Origin: an uncultured bacterium | Lineage (GTDB): Bacteria; Patescibacteriota; Minisyncoccia; Moranbacterales; GWC2-37-73 | DNA length: 36,716 nucleotides | Direction: 5' to 3' | NCBI GenBank assembly: GCA_903861715.1 | Contig: CAIOVI010000055.1 | Span: 1-36,716 of the forward strand | In this document: positions 22,390-32,199 of the stretch, piece after piece | Position numbering within the stretch: position 1 is the stretch's first letter | Layout of the letters: every line of letters begins with the position of its first letter | Notes under the pieces: model-generated | Told to the model about the DNA's origin: nothing | The model's database searches: none | The model's input: the letters and a program-made list of their open reading frames with translations, nothing else | Program-made: the position numbers and the translations under genes

Positions 22390-24628
22390 AAATAACTTGA
22401 TCTATTTCGTGATAGCTGCCTGTGGAATTGCTGATGCCTTTTTTTTCTATTCAAAAGGACTAACAAGAGAAGCCTCGACCAATTCAGCTTATTTGGAATT
22501 TATCAAAAGTTTCCCGGCAAGCATAGCAAGTGTCAGAGTTGAACCATTGTTTATAGTGCTTAGTTATTATCTTTCTAAGATTACAGCCAGTAATATCTTG
22601 ACAATAGTAATTCTCAAGAATTTGATCATACCCTTTCAATTATTTGTTTTCTATAAAACAGTCAAATTATTCATCAAAAACAATTTTCTAGCAGTTCTTT
22701 CTGTCATCTTTCTGAATTTTTCATTCGCATACATATCAATGGCGGACAATTTACTGCGAAATCACCTTGCAAATCTTTTTTTGTTAGTTTCTCTTTATTT
22801 CATATTTAAGTTATTCAAAGTTGGAAATCTCAAAAAATCAGAAATCATAATTGCTTCATTGAGTGGCGGAATTTTAATATACACACATATTCTTCCTGCA
22901 ATCTTATTAGATTTTACATTAATTTCCTCAATTTCTTTTTTGATATTATTTACCTTACTAAAAAAAAATAATTTCATTGCTTCCAAAATACAAATCAATC
23001 AACCGGATATGGTTTTGTTAAAAACCATAGCCTTGACTACTATACTTATATTTTCAATACAAGCGCCCTATATTAAAAGATTAGCAACCAATTCAGGTAT
23101 TGGAGACTACCAAACAATTAGTCCCGCCACCCCTCAAACAACAATTTCAAACGATAACAATGGGCCAGTTGACTCATTAACAGAAAATACTTCTTCAAAA
23201 ATTCTAACGGGCACAGCCAAGACTTTCCGAATAATTTTCGAATATCGCCTGCCAGGCTTCTCAATTTTCTTCATGTTCTTGTCCTTTCTTTCGATCTTAT
23301 TTCTCTTTACAAAAATTCTCAATCTTTCGGCCGAAACCCCCCTTTTGATATTGTGGGGACTTGCCTACTTTGGAGCAAAGGCTGATTTAATTTTTGGCAT
23401 CGGAACACTCCCCTATCGATTCTCGTTAATGCTTATTTTTCCAGCATTGCTTTCCTTGATCATTTTTTTGGAGTATTTAGTTAAAAAAATTCAAAACAAT
23501 GAAGGCCGCATATTTTTACTAATAATGCTGGTCATTGCATTCATCGGAATAAATTTGCCAGCGATAGCCGAGACAACCTTGTTAAAAGATTTTAACAACG
23601 ATGCTATAAAAAAAATTGATCTTGAGGAAATGTATGCCGAAATGAAAATCAAAAAGGATGGAAATGTTTTCTTGATTAACGGCGATTCACTAGAAGAATC
23701 AGGTTCAACATCAAAGTATCTCAGAAATAACACCCTCTTTTCCACAACAAATCAAGAACAAATACTTTCTTCGATGCAAGCAAATAATATTAACTACATT
23801 ATTTTTGACAACAATAGAATTGGCAAAGATGGCAATGATTTAAGCTCACCGATAAACACAAACATTGAAACTTTCAAAACTTCCCCTTATTTCAAAAATC
23901 TCGGAGAATACCTAGGTGAAACAGGGACTCACACTACCATCTTTGAATTTATTCCTGCTGGAAATACTACCAATGCAGTTAATGCAAATATATTTAATTG
24001 CGATGAAGATGACTCATGTGCTGAAAAATTTACAAATGAAATTGAAAAATCAAACTCTCCAATAAAAAAATGGTCCATAGAAATCTATCAAAATGACAAG
24101 AACATCCAAATCAATGAATATGCAAGATTTGAAAATGGACAATTTTTTAATATCAAATACAAAAATAATAATTTTAAAAATGATACTTTTTCAAAAGGAG
24201 CAACCATTGCACTCAAAGACATTCAGCAAAGAAAAAACACGACTCCAATAACAACCCTTCGGTCAGAATCCGGAATAATGCTATTACGCAGCAGTGGAAT
24301 CAAAATATCTTATCTCAATCTGGAAAAATTAAGCATAGATAATCTAACAATATCCGGAACACTAACGAACAATACAATTACCTATCTAGCCTTAACAAGA
24401 AAAGGCTATACTACATTGGTTCATATAATATTTTTCCTATTAATAATAACAACTTACATTATTTTTCTAGCTTATCAGAAAAAAAGGCAAAACATATTTC
24501 ATATTTTCGACTTTTCTTCAAAAATAAACTCCTGCATAATTTTAACCATGATAATGTTACTACTCATTGATTTAATTGCTGGAAATATGATATTTGTTGA
24601 AATATATAAAAAACTAATCGGAGCTTAA
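22361..24628 (+). CDS. Large polytopic membrane protein, GT-C-like
   Basis: About 755 residues from ATG 22361 (MKFIQKLFNKNNLIYFVIAA); an in-frame start at 22277 lies far inside the upstream gene and is unlikely. About ten membrane helices fill residues 1-430, a soluble domain of about 270 residues follows (probably outside the membrane), and two helices close the protein. Features such as ADNLLRNHLANLFLL in an early loop and TLPYRFSLMLIFPALL recall GT-C enzymes and YfhO/PTPS-related membrane proteins that use polyprenyl-linked sugars. No family assignment is firm. It could be the polymerase-like or sugar-transfer step outside the membrane that uses the lipid-linked sugar made by the first gene. 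Confidence 0.8.
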   Translation: MKFIQKLFNKNNLIYFVIAACGIADAFFFYSKGLTREASTNSAYLEFIKSFPASIASVRVEPLFIVLSYYLSKITASNILTIVILKNLIIPFQLFVFYKTVKLFIKNNFLAVLSVIFLNFSFAYISMADNLLRNHLANLFLLVSLYFIFKLFKVGNLKKSEIIIASLSGGILIYTHILPAILLDFTLISSISFLILFTLLKKNNFIASKIQINQPDMVLLKTIALTTILIFSIQAPYIKRLATNSGIGDYQTISPATPQTTISNDNNGPVDSLTENTSSKILTGTAKTFRIIFEYRLPGFSIFFMFLSFLSILFLFTKILNLSAETPLLILWGLAYFGAKADLIFGIGTLPYRFSLMLIFPALLSLIIFLEYLVKKIQNNEGRIFLLIMLVIAFIGINLPAIAETTLLKDFNNDAIKKIDLEEMYAEMKIKKDGNVFLINGDSLEESGSTSKYLRNNTLFSTTNQEQILSSMQANNINYIIFDNNRIGKDGNDLSSPINTNIETFKTSPYFKNLGEYLGETGTHTTIFEFIPAGNTTNAVNANIFNCDEDDSCAEKFTNEIEKSNSPIKKWSIEIYQNDKNIQINEYARFENGQFFNIKYKNNNFKNDTFSKGATIALKDIQQRKNTTPITTLRSESGIMLLRSSGIKISYLNLEKLSIDNLTISGTLTNNTITYLALTRKGYTTLVHIIFFLLIITTYIIFLAYQKKRQNIFHIFDFSSKINSCIILTMIMLLLIDLIAGNMIFVEIYKKLIGA

Positions 24629-24632
24629 AAAT

Positions 24633-25424
24633 ATGCCGAAAATATCAGTACTCATGTCTGCGTGGAATGAAAATCCAACTTTTCTAAAAAAATCTATCGA
24701 GAGTATTCTTTCTCAAAGCTTTACCGACTTTGAGTTTATCATAATTAATGATGGATCATCAAAAGAAACTTCTGACATTCTCAAGAAATATGTTCAAAAT
24801 GACAATAGGGTTATCTTACTGGAAAATGCATCCAATCTTGGACTCACAAGATCATTAAACATTGGCATAAGGAAATCGAAAGGTGAATTCATAGCCAGAA
24901 TGGACAGTGATGACATTTCAAGCCCAGAAAGGCTTGAGAAAGAATTAGGCTTCATCTCAAAAAATAATTTCGACCTAATTATGGCAAATTGTGACTTCAT
25001 CAATAACAAAGATGAAATTATCAAACAAAAGATACTCTCCCCAATTACTGACCTAAAAAAATCTTTAATGAAGGGCAACTTTTTCATCCACAGCACTTTT
25101 TTTGGCAAAAAGAAAGTTTTCAACGAACTCTATAATGAAAAATTTCAAAGAGCGCAAGATTATGAATTCCTGCTAAGAGTTCTCGGAAAAGGCTACGAAT
25201 TAGGACAAATGAGTGATTCTGTGTTAAAATACCGTATAAACACTGAGAGTATTTCCATCAAAAAAGCTAAACAACAAGAATTTTGTGCCCTAAAAGCTAG
25301 ACTTCTAGCCATCACAAAGTACGGCTATGGATATTCTTTCCTTCCCTATCTGCTAAGGTCATTGCTGATTTTGATGCTTCCCTATAAACTCAAGAATTTC
25401 ATTGTTTACAAAATACTAAAATGA
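24633..25424 (+). CDS. GT2 glycosyltransferase
   Basis: 263 residues with the GT-A fold. Motifs are ISVLMSAWNENPTFLKKSIES, FIIINDGSSKET, the metal-binding ARMDSDDISSPERLEKEL (about 88-105), and AQDYEFLLRVLGKG with the catalytic-base region. This subgroup commonly transfers hexoses or rhamnose in O-antigen-like glycans. GGAG lies nine bases upstream of the ATG, one of few SD-like sites in the locus. It overlaps the following GT4 by four bases. Acceptor unknown. Confidence 0.93.
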   Translation: MPKISVLMSAWNENPTFLKKSIESILSQSFTDFEFIIINDGSSKETSDILKKYVQNDNRVILLENASNLGLTRSLNIGIRKSKGEFIARMDSDDISSPERLEKELGFISKNNFDLIMANCDFINNKDEIIKQKILSPITDLKKSLMKGNFFIHSTFFGKKKVFNELYNEKFQRAQDYEFLLRVLGKGYELGQMSDSVLKYRINTESISIKKAKQQEFCALKARLLAITKYGYGYSFLPYLLRSLLILMLPYKLKNFIVYKILK

Positions 25425-26521
25425 AAATTTTAACCCTATTTTTCACCTATGGAGCGTCCATTGAAGATTGGACAAAAAATGGCAGCCTTGATCGAGAAAT
25501 CAACATCTACTCAAGATTTTTGCAACATTTTGACAGAATATATTTCATAACCTATGGCAAAAATGATTTGAAATATGCAAGTCTGATGCCTGAAAATGTG
25601 ATCATTCTTCCCCAAAAAACAGTCAAAAACAACCTGCTCTATTCCCTGCTAATTCCATTTATTTATAAAAAAGAGATTACTGAATCATCCTGGCTTAAAA
25701 CAAACCAGATGCTTGGAAGTTGGTCGGCTGTTCTGGCAAAATTATTTTTCCAGAAAAAACTTGCACTCAGAACAGGATACACTGAAAGCCTCACGTTTGC
25801 GGGTAAAAATTTCCTCAAAAGAAAACTCACCGACATAATTGAATTTATAGCCTATAAATCTGCTGATTTTTCAATAGTCACCAGCCAATCTCAAAAAGAA
25901 TACATTACTCAAAAATACAATGTCAAAAAAATTCATGTAATTCCAAATGGCATAGACATTGAAACATTTAAGCCAAATGAAAAAAAAGAAGCATCAGAAA
26001 AAATCAAGCTTCTTTTCGTTGGGAGATTGCACGAAGAAAAAAACCTACCAAACCTGCTCAAGGCAGTCAAGGACTCAAAAAACATCAAATTGAAAATTGT
26101 CGGGAAAGGAGAGCTGAAAGATGAAATTCTAAAACTTAAAGATAAATATTCTCTTGACCTGGAAATAATTGAAAGCGTTCCAAATTCCAAACTTCCAGAA
26201 ATATACAATTGGGCCGATATCTATATTCAGCCATCTCTATACGAAGGCAACCCAAAAACCATCCTAGAAGCGATGAGTTGTGGACTGCCAGTGATTGCTA
26301 GTAATGTAGAAGGGATAAATTCTGTCATTAAAAACCACGAAAATGGATGCCTTTGCGAAATCAACATTAAATCAATCAAAAACAGCATCTCGGAAATTAT
26401 CGAAAACAAAACCCTCAGGGAAACAATAGGAAATAAAGCTCGAAGCTTTATCGAAGAAAATTATGATTTAAAGAAAACAATCAAAAACGAGTTAACTCTC
26501 TATCATAATTCGAGTAAATAA
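25421..26521 (+). CDS. GT4 glycosyltransferase
   Basis: 366 residues of GT-B type. The N-terminal domain is divergent (MKILTLFFTYGASIEDWTKN). The C-terminal domain is typical: VIPNGIDIETFKP, LLFVGRLHEEKNLPNLLKAV, and PSLYEGNPKTILEAMSCGLPVIASNVEGI (EX7E), then ENGCL. The start overlaps the previous GT2 stop. It should add one sugar to the growing glycan. Confidence 0.93.
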   Translation: MKILTLFFTYGASIEDWTKNGSLDREINIYSRFLQHFDRIYFITYGKNDLKYASLMPENVIILPQKTVKNNLLYSLLIPFIYKKEITESSWLKTNQMLGSWSAVLAKLFFQKKLALRTGYTESLTFAGKNFLKRKLTDIIEFIAYKSADFSIVTSQSQKEYITQKYNVKKIHVIPNGIDIETFKPNEKKEASEKIKLLFVGRLHEEKNLPNLLKAVKDSKNIKLKIVGKGELKDEILKLKDKYSLDLEIIESVPNSKLPEIYNWADIYIQPSLYEGNPKTILEAMSCGLPVIASNVEGINSVIKNHENGCLCEINIKSIKNSISEIIENKTLRETIGNKARSFIEENYDLKKTIKNELTLYHNSSK

Positions 26522-26528
26522 AAAATTT

Positions 26529-27149
26529 ATGGAAAAAATAATTCTAAAAATCTTAACCAATCTTAACAATTTAACATACAGATCAATAAGTTCCCTGGCT
26601 ATAAGAGCAAACAATGGAATTCACCCAAAACATGAAATATTAAACTACCACGATTTTTTTCTTAAAAATATTTCCAACAACGATACCGTGCTCGACATCG
26701 GTTGCGGGAATGGATTTGTTGCATACGATGTTTCTCAAAAAGCTAAGAAGGTCATTGCAATAGACATAATTGAAAAAAATATAAAACAGGCAAAAGAAAA
26801 GTTTAGCCATGAAAACCTTACATACATCCTGGGAGATGCAACTAAGTTTAATTTCAAGGAAAAAATCAATGTCATAATACTTTCAAATGTCCTAGAACAC
26901 ATTGAGCGCCGAATTGAGTTTCTGAAAAAGATTAAAGCACTTGCTCCAAAAATTCTGATTCGTGTTCCCTTGATCACCAGGGATTGGCTAGCTGTTTATA
27001 AAAAGCAACAAGGTTTTGAATATAGACTAGATGAGACACACTTTATTGAATATACAGAAGAAGAATTTAAAGAAGAGATGGAAAAAGCTGGGCTTAGCAT
27101 AGACAAATATTATATTAAATTTGGAGAACTATATGCCATCATTAAATAA
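26529..27149 (+). CDS. Class I SAM-dependent methyltransferase
   Basis: The 206-residue protein has motif I DTVLDIGCGNGFVAYDV, the acidic end of strand 2 (VIAIDIIEKN), the GDATKF loop, and the motif-IV-like VIILSNVLEHIERR. No membrane segment. In a glycan locus the likely substrate is a sugar hydroxyl or the non-reducing end of the chain, where methylation can cap growth (inference). No SD is seen. The next gene probably begins inside its 3' end at 27133. Confidence 0.9.
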   Translation: MEKIILKILTNLNNLTYRSISSLAIRANNGIHPKHEILNYHDFFLKNISNNDTVLDIGCGNGFVAYDVSQKAKKVIAIDIIEKNIKQAKEKFSHENLTYILGDATKFNFKEKINVIILSNVLEHIERRIEFLKKIKALAPKILIRVPLITRDWLAVYKKQQGFEYRLDETHFIEYTEEEFKEEMEKAGLSIDKYYIKFGELYAIIK

Positions 27150-28185
27150 AAAAATACAGGTTTTCTTATTAGGAAAAGACCATATTGGATGGTCAGTTGA
27201 TAAGGATAGAGAAAACATCTATAAATTATTCAACAATAGCGCTGATTTTGAAATCACAAAAAATATATTTAAAGCGGATATTATATATTCTGTCTGGTAT
27301 GACATTTTAAGCAGGCTGCAATTTTTTTATCCCTTACTTATCCTTAAAAAAATAAAAAAAATAAAATTATTTGCAACCATAACAAACAATATCGAAAATA
27401 CACCTGAAAAAACAATTGCGCTAAAAAAGTTAATTGATATTTGGGTTGCTCCAAGTCTAAAGACATATAATTTTATCCAAGAAAAAAACCTAAAAACAAT
27501 CCATCTTCCATTTCTGATTGAAAAAGATATTTTTCTGCAAACAAACAAATTGAAAAATGAGCTGGCTGAAATACTTAATATTGACATTGATACACTCAAA
27601 AATAAAACTTTATTTGGGTCATTTCAAAGAGATTCCCTTGGCAGCGACCTATCAAAACCAAAATGGCAAAAAAACCCAGCGTTATTAATAGAAATACTCA
27701 AAAAAATTCCCCGCGAGAACATCCTCCTCTTGCTGGCTGGACCAAGAAGACACTACATTGTCAATGCGTGCAAAAAATTTAGCATTCCCTATCTCTTCAT
27801 TGGAAATGAATCCTTGATAAACAACAATCAAGACGATATTTCTGAAAATAATATTTCTTTGGAAAAAATCAATTTACTCTACAATTTAATTGATGCCTAT
27901 ATCGTCACATCAAAGAGTGAGGGTGGACCAAAAGCGATCTTGGAAGCTGCCATAACAAAAACATTAGTCTTCAGCACCGATGTTGGATTAGCCAGGGACA
28001 TATTAAGTGAAAATCTAATCTATGATGAAAAAGACCTGACTATTATCATAAAAGACCTAAACGACCTGATAAATAAAAAAAATAATTTTACAGAAGAAAT
28101 AAATTTCAATTATAATAAAGCCCTCCAATCATTGAATGAAAAAAATATTCTAACCACAATAAAGAATGGATTTTATGAAAATTAA
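27133..28185 (+). CDS. GT4-type glycosyltransferase, divergent
   Basis: About 350 residues from ATG 27133 (MPSLNKKIQVFLLGKDHIGW), chosen over an upstream TTG because GGAG lies six to nine bases before it. The N-terminal domain is poorly conserved. The C-terminal domain keeps LLLAGPRRHYIVNACK and the key SKSEGGPKAILEAAITKTLVFSTDVG segment, an EX7E donor-site motif with Pro-Lys-Ala. It overlaps the upstream methyltransferase by 17 bases and the downstream gene. It should be a retaining GT with unknown donor. Confidence 0.82.
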   Translation: MPSLNKKIQVFLLGKDHIGWSVDKDRENIYKLFNNSADFEITKNIFKADIIYSVWYDILSRLQFFYPLLILKKIKKIKLFATITNNIENTPEKTIALKKLIDIWVAPSLKTYNFIQEKNLKTIHLPFLIEKDIFLQTNKLKNELAEILNIDIDTLKNKTLFGSFQRDSLGSDLSKPKWQKNPALLIEILKKIPRENILLLLAGPRRHYIVNACKKFSIPYLFIGNESLINNNQDDISENNISLEKINLLYNLIDAYIVTSKSEGGPKAILEAAITKTLVFSTDVGLARDILSENLIYDEKDLTIIIKDLNDLINKKNNFTEEINFNYNKALQSLNEKNILTTIKNGFYEN

Positions 28186-29206
28186 CATTTTTTTTAATCT
28201 TAAGGGTGGTGCTTGGGGAGGAGCAAATCAATTTCTCAAAGCACTAAAGAAAAAGCTTGCAGAGAAAAAAGCATATGAAGATAATCCAAATGATTCGACT
28301 ACGGTCATAGCAAACAGCTATCATGAATTGAACGATCTTATCTCTTTTTTAATATTTAAACCTGACACCTTTATCATTCACAGACTAGGTCCAATCTTTT
28401 ATTATCACCGAGGAAGTGCCTGGCGATTATACGATAAGTTCATAATTAATTTCGCTAATAAGTTTGCGGATGGAATAATATTCCAATCCGCCTGGAGTTT
28501 TGAAGAAGCAAAGAAGCTTGGTTTCGAAAAAGAAATCGAGCATGCCATAATCCACAATGCGCCTGATTGTGAAATATTTAATGAGCACAATAAAAGCAAC
28601 CACAAGAAGGATATTAAAAAGTTCACTATCATCGCCACCAGCAATTCAGACAACCTAGCAAAGGGCTTTGACTATTTTGACTTTCTTGATAAAAACTTGG
28701 ATTTTTCAAAATATAGAATGATTTTTGTTGGAAGATCGCCCATTAAATTTGAAAATGTAATTCACATAGCTCCCCAGGATTCAAAAAATCTTGCAAAAAT
28801 TCTAAACAGCGGAGATTTATATTTGTCACCGGTAAAAAACGAAGCTTGCTCAAATGCCATACTGGAGGCTTTGACCTGTGGACTGCCAGTGCTCGGACTC
28901 AACAATAGTAGCAATCCTGAAATTATAGGATTTGGCGGAGAGCTATTTTCCAATAAAAAAGAGCTTATTGCAAAAATTGAAAAAATCAGGAATAATTACA
29001 AAAGCTATCAAGATGCTATCAAAAAACCTGGTTTAGAAAATATCACAAATCAATACATAGGATTTATAAATAAAATAGAGAAAACTAAGCAACCAAGAAA
29101 AAGAAACAACTTTGCTTTATTGTTTTGCAAAATAAATCTATTCTTCATCAAAAACTTAGTCTTAATTTTGGAAAAAACCGCTTATAATAAAAAAAATGCC
29201 CTATAA
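28166..29206 (+). CDS. GT4-type glycosyltransferase
   Basis: 346 residues; an internal ATG at 28175 (MKINIFFNLKGGAWGGANQF) is an equally good start and fits the MKI openings of nearby GTs. The glycine-rich KGGAWGGANQFLKAL loop, VGRSPIKFENVIH and the EACSNAILEALTCGLPVLGLNN donor motif place it in GT-B/GT4. The C-terminus has a basic patch and a hydrophobic stretch (FALLFCKINLFFIKNLVLIL) that may attach to the membrane. It overlaps the genes on both sides. Confidence 0.85.
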   Translation: MDFMKINIFFNLKGGAWGGANQFLKALKKKLAEKKAYEDNPNDSTTVIANSYHELNDLISFLIFKPDTFIIHRLGPIFYYHRGSAWRLYDKFIINFANKFADGIIFQSAWSFEEAKKLGFEKEIEHAIIHNAPDCEIFNEHNKSNHKKDIKKFTIIATSNSDNLAKGFDYFDFLDKNLDFSKYRMIFVGRSPIKFENVIHIAPQDSKNLAKILNSGDLYLSPVKNEACSNAILEALTCGLPVLGLNNSSNPEIIGFGGELFSNKKELIAKIEKIRNNYKSYQDAIKKPGLENITNQYIGFINKIEKTKQPRKRNNFALLFCKINLFFIKNLVLILEKTAYNKKNAL

Positions 29207-29825
29207 TAAAAAATTCATATCCCAAACTGCACACAGGAATGGCTTGGAAAATCTGCTGAGAAAACATCTCCCAACTCTGGATGGTGATATTTTAGATATT
29301 GGTTCAAAAAACAGAAGGTATGACCATTTACTCTCAAAGAAGCCAACTGCCATAGATATATCCCCGAACGAGACTAGTGATGTTTTGCCTGGGGATATGA
29401 ATTCATTGCCATTTGATGATTCAAGTTTTGATTCCATAATGGCAATAGAAGTCTTTGAATACACCTCGAGCCCTCAAAAAGCAATCTCTGAGATTATTCG
29501 TGTTTTGAAAAACAATGGGACATTTGTCATGTCTGTTCCCTTTCTTTATCCATACCATGATGATTATCTGAGATTTACTGAAAATTATTTGCGAAAAATT
29601 CTTTTGAAAAAATTTTTAAAAATTGAAATTATTCCCATTGGAAACTCACTAACAATTATTGCTGACATTGTTAGAAGTACCATCTTTCGTGAAAAGAACA
29701 TCATTCTCAAGTGCCTACTTGCGCCTATTTATTTGCTCTTTTTATCATTTATTACCCTGACTAAAAATAGAAAAAATGAAAAAAGAAAGTACGTTTCAGG
29801 ATATTTTATAATCGCAAAAAAATGA
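29196..29825 (+). CDS. SAM-dependent methyltransferase with a hydrophobic C-terminal segment
   Basis: 209 residues. Motif I is GDILDIGSKNRRYDHLL, with Ser-Lys in place of the usual Gly-Cys-Gly. DVLPGDMNSLPFDDSSFDSIMAIEVFEY is the standard Methyltransf_11-type block, and ALAP-like LKNNGTFVMSVPF follows. A hydrophobic segment at about 171-187 (LLAPIYLLFLSFITLT) may hold it at the membrane. It overlaps both neighbours. The likely target is a sugar of the locus product. Confidence 0.87.
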   Translation: MPYNKKFISQTAHRNGLENLLRKHLPTLDGDILDIGSKNRRYDHLLSKKPTAIDISPNETSDVLPGDMNSLPFDDSSFDSIMAIEVFEYTSSPQKAISEIIRVLKNNGTFVMSVPFLYPYHDDYLRFTENYLRKILLKKFLKIEIIPIGNSLTIIADIVRSTIFREKNIILKCLLAPIYLLFLSFITLTKNRKNEKRKYVSGYFIIAKK

Positions 29826-30580
29826 ACATCAAAAATTCAAAAAAAATATTAAGAATGGATGATATCGGAGCTTCCACGAAATATTGGGAGATTTATGGAA
29901 ATGGGAAAATTACTTTTAAAAAATATACCCTACACCTTCCAATAATTACAAATTTTTTCTTCTTGAAATACCTGCCGTGCTTTAAATCATGGGGGAAATA
30001 TGAAGAATTAACAAAAAAAGAATGGGAGGAGATATTGACTGTTCTAAAAAAATACAATCGGAAACTTTTAGTTGGCGTTACTGCAAACTGGATTGAAAAA
30101 GATGGAACCCCAATTCCATTTCCAATAAAATTTCCACAGCAAGCTGCCATATTGAAAGAAGCTCAAGAAGCTGGTTTTGTTGAAATTGCCAACCATGGAT
30201 TCAGTCATTGCGTCATAGGCAAACATTTACCAAGATTACTTTCTAGCAACAGACGATATCACAGGGAGTTTTGGCCATATTTGAGCCAAGAAACTCACAC
30301 GAAACATATCCTGGAATCACAAAAAATTCTTGAAGATTATTTTGAAAGACCCATAACCACATTGATTCCCCCAGGAAATATTTGGAGCATAAAAACCTAT
30401 GAGGCTGCAAAAAAAACAAATATTCAAAAAATCATTTGCAATCAATATATGCTTGACTCAGAAAAACAGCTAAATAAAATTGATTTTATCTCTGATGTCA
30501 ATGATTACTTCAATTTTCATGACAGAGAAATAAAACTATACGGGATAAAGTGGTTAGAAAATATAATAAAAAAATATTAA
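29822..30580 (+). CDS. NodB-like polysaccharide deacetylase family protein
   Basis: 252 residues without a signal peptide. NodB-type signatures are RMDDIG near residue 11 (Asp-Asp motif), EIANHGFSHCVIG near 125 (HxxxH metal site), and TTLIPPGNIWS near 178. Family members remove N- or O-acetyl groups or act on related linkages. The lack of an export signal suggests action on a cytoplasmic sugar or lipid-linked intermediate, or that it is a divergent relative. It overlaps the upstream methyltransferase by four bases and ends 13 bp before the next one. Confidence 0.8.
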   Translation: MNIKNSKKILRMDDIGASTKYWEIYGNGKITFKKYTLHLPIITNFFFLKYLPCFKSWGKYEELTKKEWEEILTVLKKYNRKLLVGVTANWIEKDGTPIPFPIKFPQQAAILKEAQEAGFVEIANHGFSHCVIGKHLPRLLSSNRRYHREFWPYLSQETHTKHILESQKILEDYFERPITTLIPPGNIWSIKTYEAAKKTNIQKIICNQYMLDSEKQLNKIDFISDVNDYFNFHDREIKLYGIKWLENIIKKY

Positions 30581-30593
30581 TTAAAAAATAACT

Positions 30594-31328
30594 ATGCTAG
30601 AAGAATCCATTTTAAATTATTATAAAAAATATTACAAAGATTCACTTGGTCTTCCAAATTGGAAAGAACTTTCAGAATTAAGAATAACCGAAGAGCTAGG
30701 AGAGGGGAAAAAATTATCTTTATTAGAGGAAAAGATAGGAAAAATAAGAAATAAGGTGTTGCTGAATGTTGGTTGTGGCACTGGCGGATTCAACATCTCC
30801 GCAAATAAATACGGGGCAATCACACACGGAATCGATACAGACGAAGATGCAATTAATATTTGCAAGAAAAAAGCTTCTCAAAATAATATCTCCGCAGATA
30901 ATTTCAAGTTAGGTATGGCTGAAAATATCCCATTTGAAGATAATACATTTGATATAGTTTATTGCTTCACAGTCTTAGAGCATGTAAATAATGTTAGAAA
31001 ATCTTTATTAGAAATGATCAGAGTAACAAAGCCGGGAGGTAAAATTTATGTGAATAGTCCGAATTATTGGCGTTTATATGAAGGTCATTACAAAATCTTC
31101 TGGTGTCCTCTCTTCCTTATTCGACCGATTGGGAAATTCTACCTGTATCTTCGAAAAAGACCAGTCAAATTTTTATCCACACTTAATTTTCTAAATAATT
31201 TTACAGTTGACAATCTTCTCAAAAATGAGGCTGTAAAAATTATTCATTTTAAGCAAAAAAATAAAATGGGATCCGGTGCATTAGAAATCATTTCATATAG
31301 ATTCAAATATCGAGATTGTTATAGTTAA
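30594..31328 (+). CDS. Class I SAM-dependent methyltransferase
   Basis: 244 residues. Motif I is KVLLNVGCGTGGFNIS, followed by HGIDTDEDAINICKKKA, AENIPFEDNTFDIVYCFTVLEHV and IRVTKPGGKIYVNSPN, a complete Methyltransf_11-like set. The C-terminal part is basic and aromatic (HYKIFWCPLFLIRPIGKFYLY) and may contact the membrane or glycan. No SD. Third of four methyltransferases in the locus, so the glycan is probably heavily O-methylated or capped. Confidence 0.9.
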   Translation: MLEESILNYYKKYYKDSLGLPNWKELSELRITEELGEGKKLSLLEEKIGKIRNKVLLNVGCGTGGFNISANKYGAITHGIDTDEDAINICKKKASQNNISADNFKLGMAENIPFEDNTFDIVYCFTVLEHVNNVRKSLLEMIRVTKPGGKIYVNSPNYWRLYEGHYKIFWCPLFLIRPIGKFYLYLRKRPVKFLSTLNFLNNFTVDNLLKNEAVKIIHFKQKNKMGSGALEIISYRFKYRDCYS

Positions 31329-31382
31329 AAATTTATAGCATAACGCAAACATAAATTAAGTAAGAATATTATTTCAAAACAA

Positions 31383-32195
31383 GTGAAAGAAAAAATTACC
31401 ATCATCATAGTAAATTACAACTCTGCCGATTTTATCGATATTGCCATATTTGCCTTAACAAAATTAACAAAAAATCCCTTCAGGATCCTAATTATTGATA
31501 ACAATTCAAAAACACCTGACTATCTAAAATTACAAAAGATAGTTTCAAATTATAAACATTATATAGATATAAAGCTTGAAAGGAAAGAATACCATCTGAC
31601 TGGAAGTCTAGCTCATGGAACAGCGCTTAATTATCTGGCTACAAAAATTGATACGCCATATTTCTCAATTCTAGATGCAGATGCTACATGGCTAAAGAAA
31701 GACTGGGACGAAATCCTGATTAGCAAAATGTCAGACAAAATCAAAGTTATTGGCACCCAAGCCGACCCACCAAAAATTCAAGATTTTCCGCTGATGTTCG
31801 CCATTCTTTTTGAGACGATGGCTTTTAGGGAATTAAAAATAGATTTTAGACCAAAAGATCTCACTAAAAAACAAGATACGGGCTGGGAAATGAGAGAAAA
31901 ATATCTAAATGCTGGCTATCAAGGCATTAATATAAAGCTTAAAAATACCAGGCTTTACAAAAAAGGTCCTTTCTGCAAAATACCGGCCGTTGGCGAATAC
32001 TATTTTGAAAACAATTATGATTACGTTTTTGCATCACACTTTGGAAGAGGTAGTAACCCATTTGCTAAAAAAACAATACCTTCAAAAAATAGACTGCTCA
32101 CCTTACTATTACTACCTATAAATTACTGCTTATGGCAAAGAGATAAACTAAGATGGCTTAAAAAATGCAAGAATATAATAAATAATCAACTTTAA
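31383..32195 (+). CDS. GT2 glycosyltransferase, GTG start
   Basis: 270 residues beginning MKEKITIIIVNYNSADFIDI at GTG 31383; no ATG or SD lies nearby, so the start is uncertain. The GT-A motifs are IIVNYNSADFI, ILIIDNNSKTP and the metal-binding SILDADATWLKKDWDEI (about 98-114). The second half is unusual for GT2 and contains FGRGSNPFAKK. It lies in a less compact part of the locus, with 54 bp before it. Confidence 0.82.
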   Translation: MKEKITIIIVNYNSADFIDIAIFALTKLTKNPFRILIIDNNSKTPDYLKLQKIVSNYKHYIDIKLERKEYHLTGSLAHGTALNYLATKIDTPYFSILDADATWLKKDWDEILISKMSDKIKVIGTQADPPKIQDFPLMFAILFETMAFRELKIDFRPKDLTKKQDTGWEMREKYLNAGYQGINIKLKNTRLYKKGPFCKIPAVGEYYFENNYDYVFASHFGRGSNPFAKKTIPSKNRLLTLLLLPINYCLWQRDKLRWLKKCKNIINNQL

Positions 32196-32199
32196 AAAT

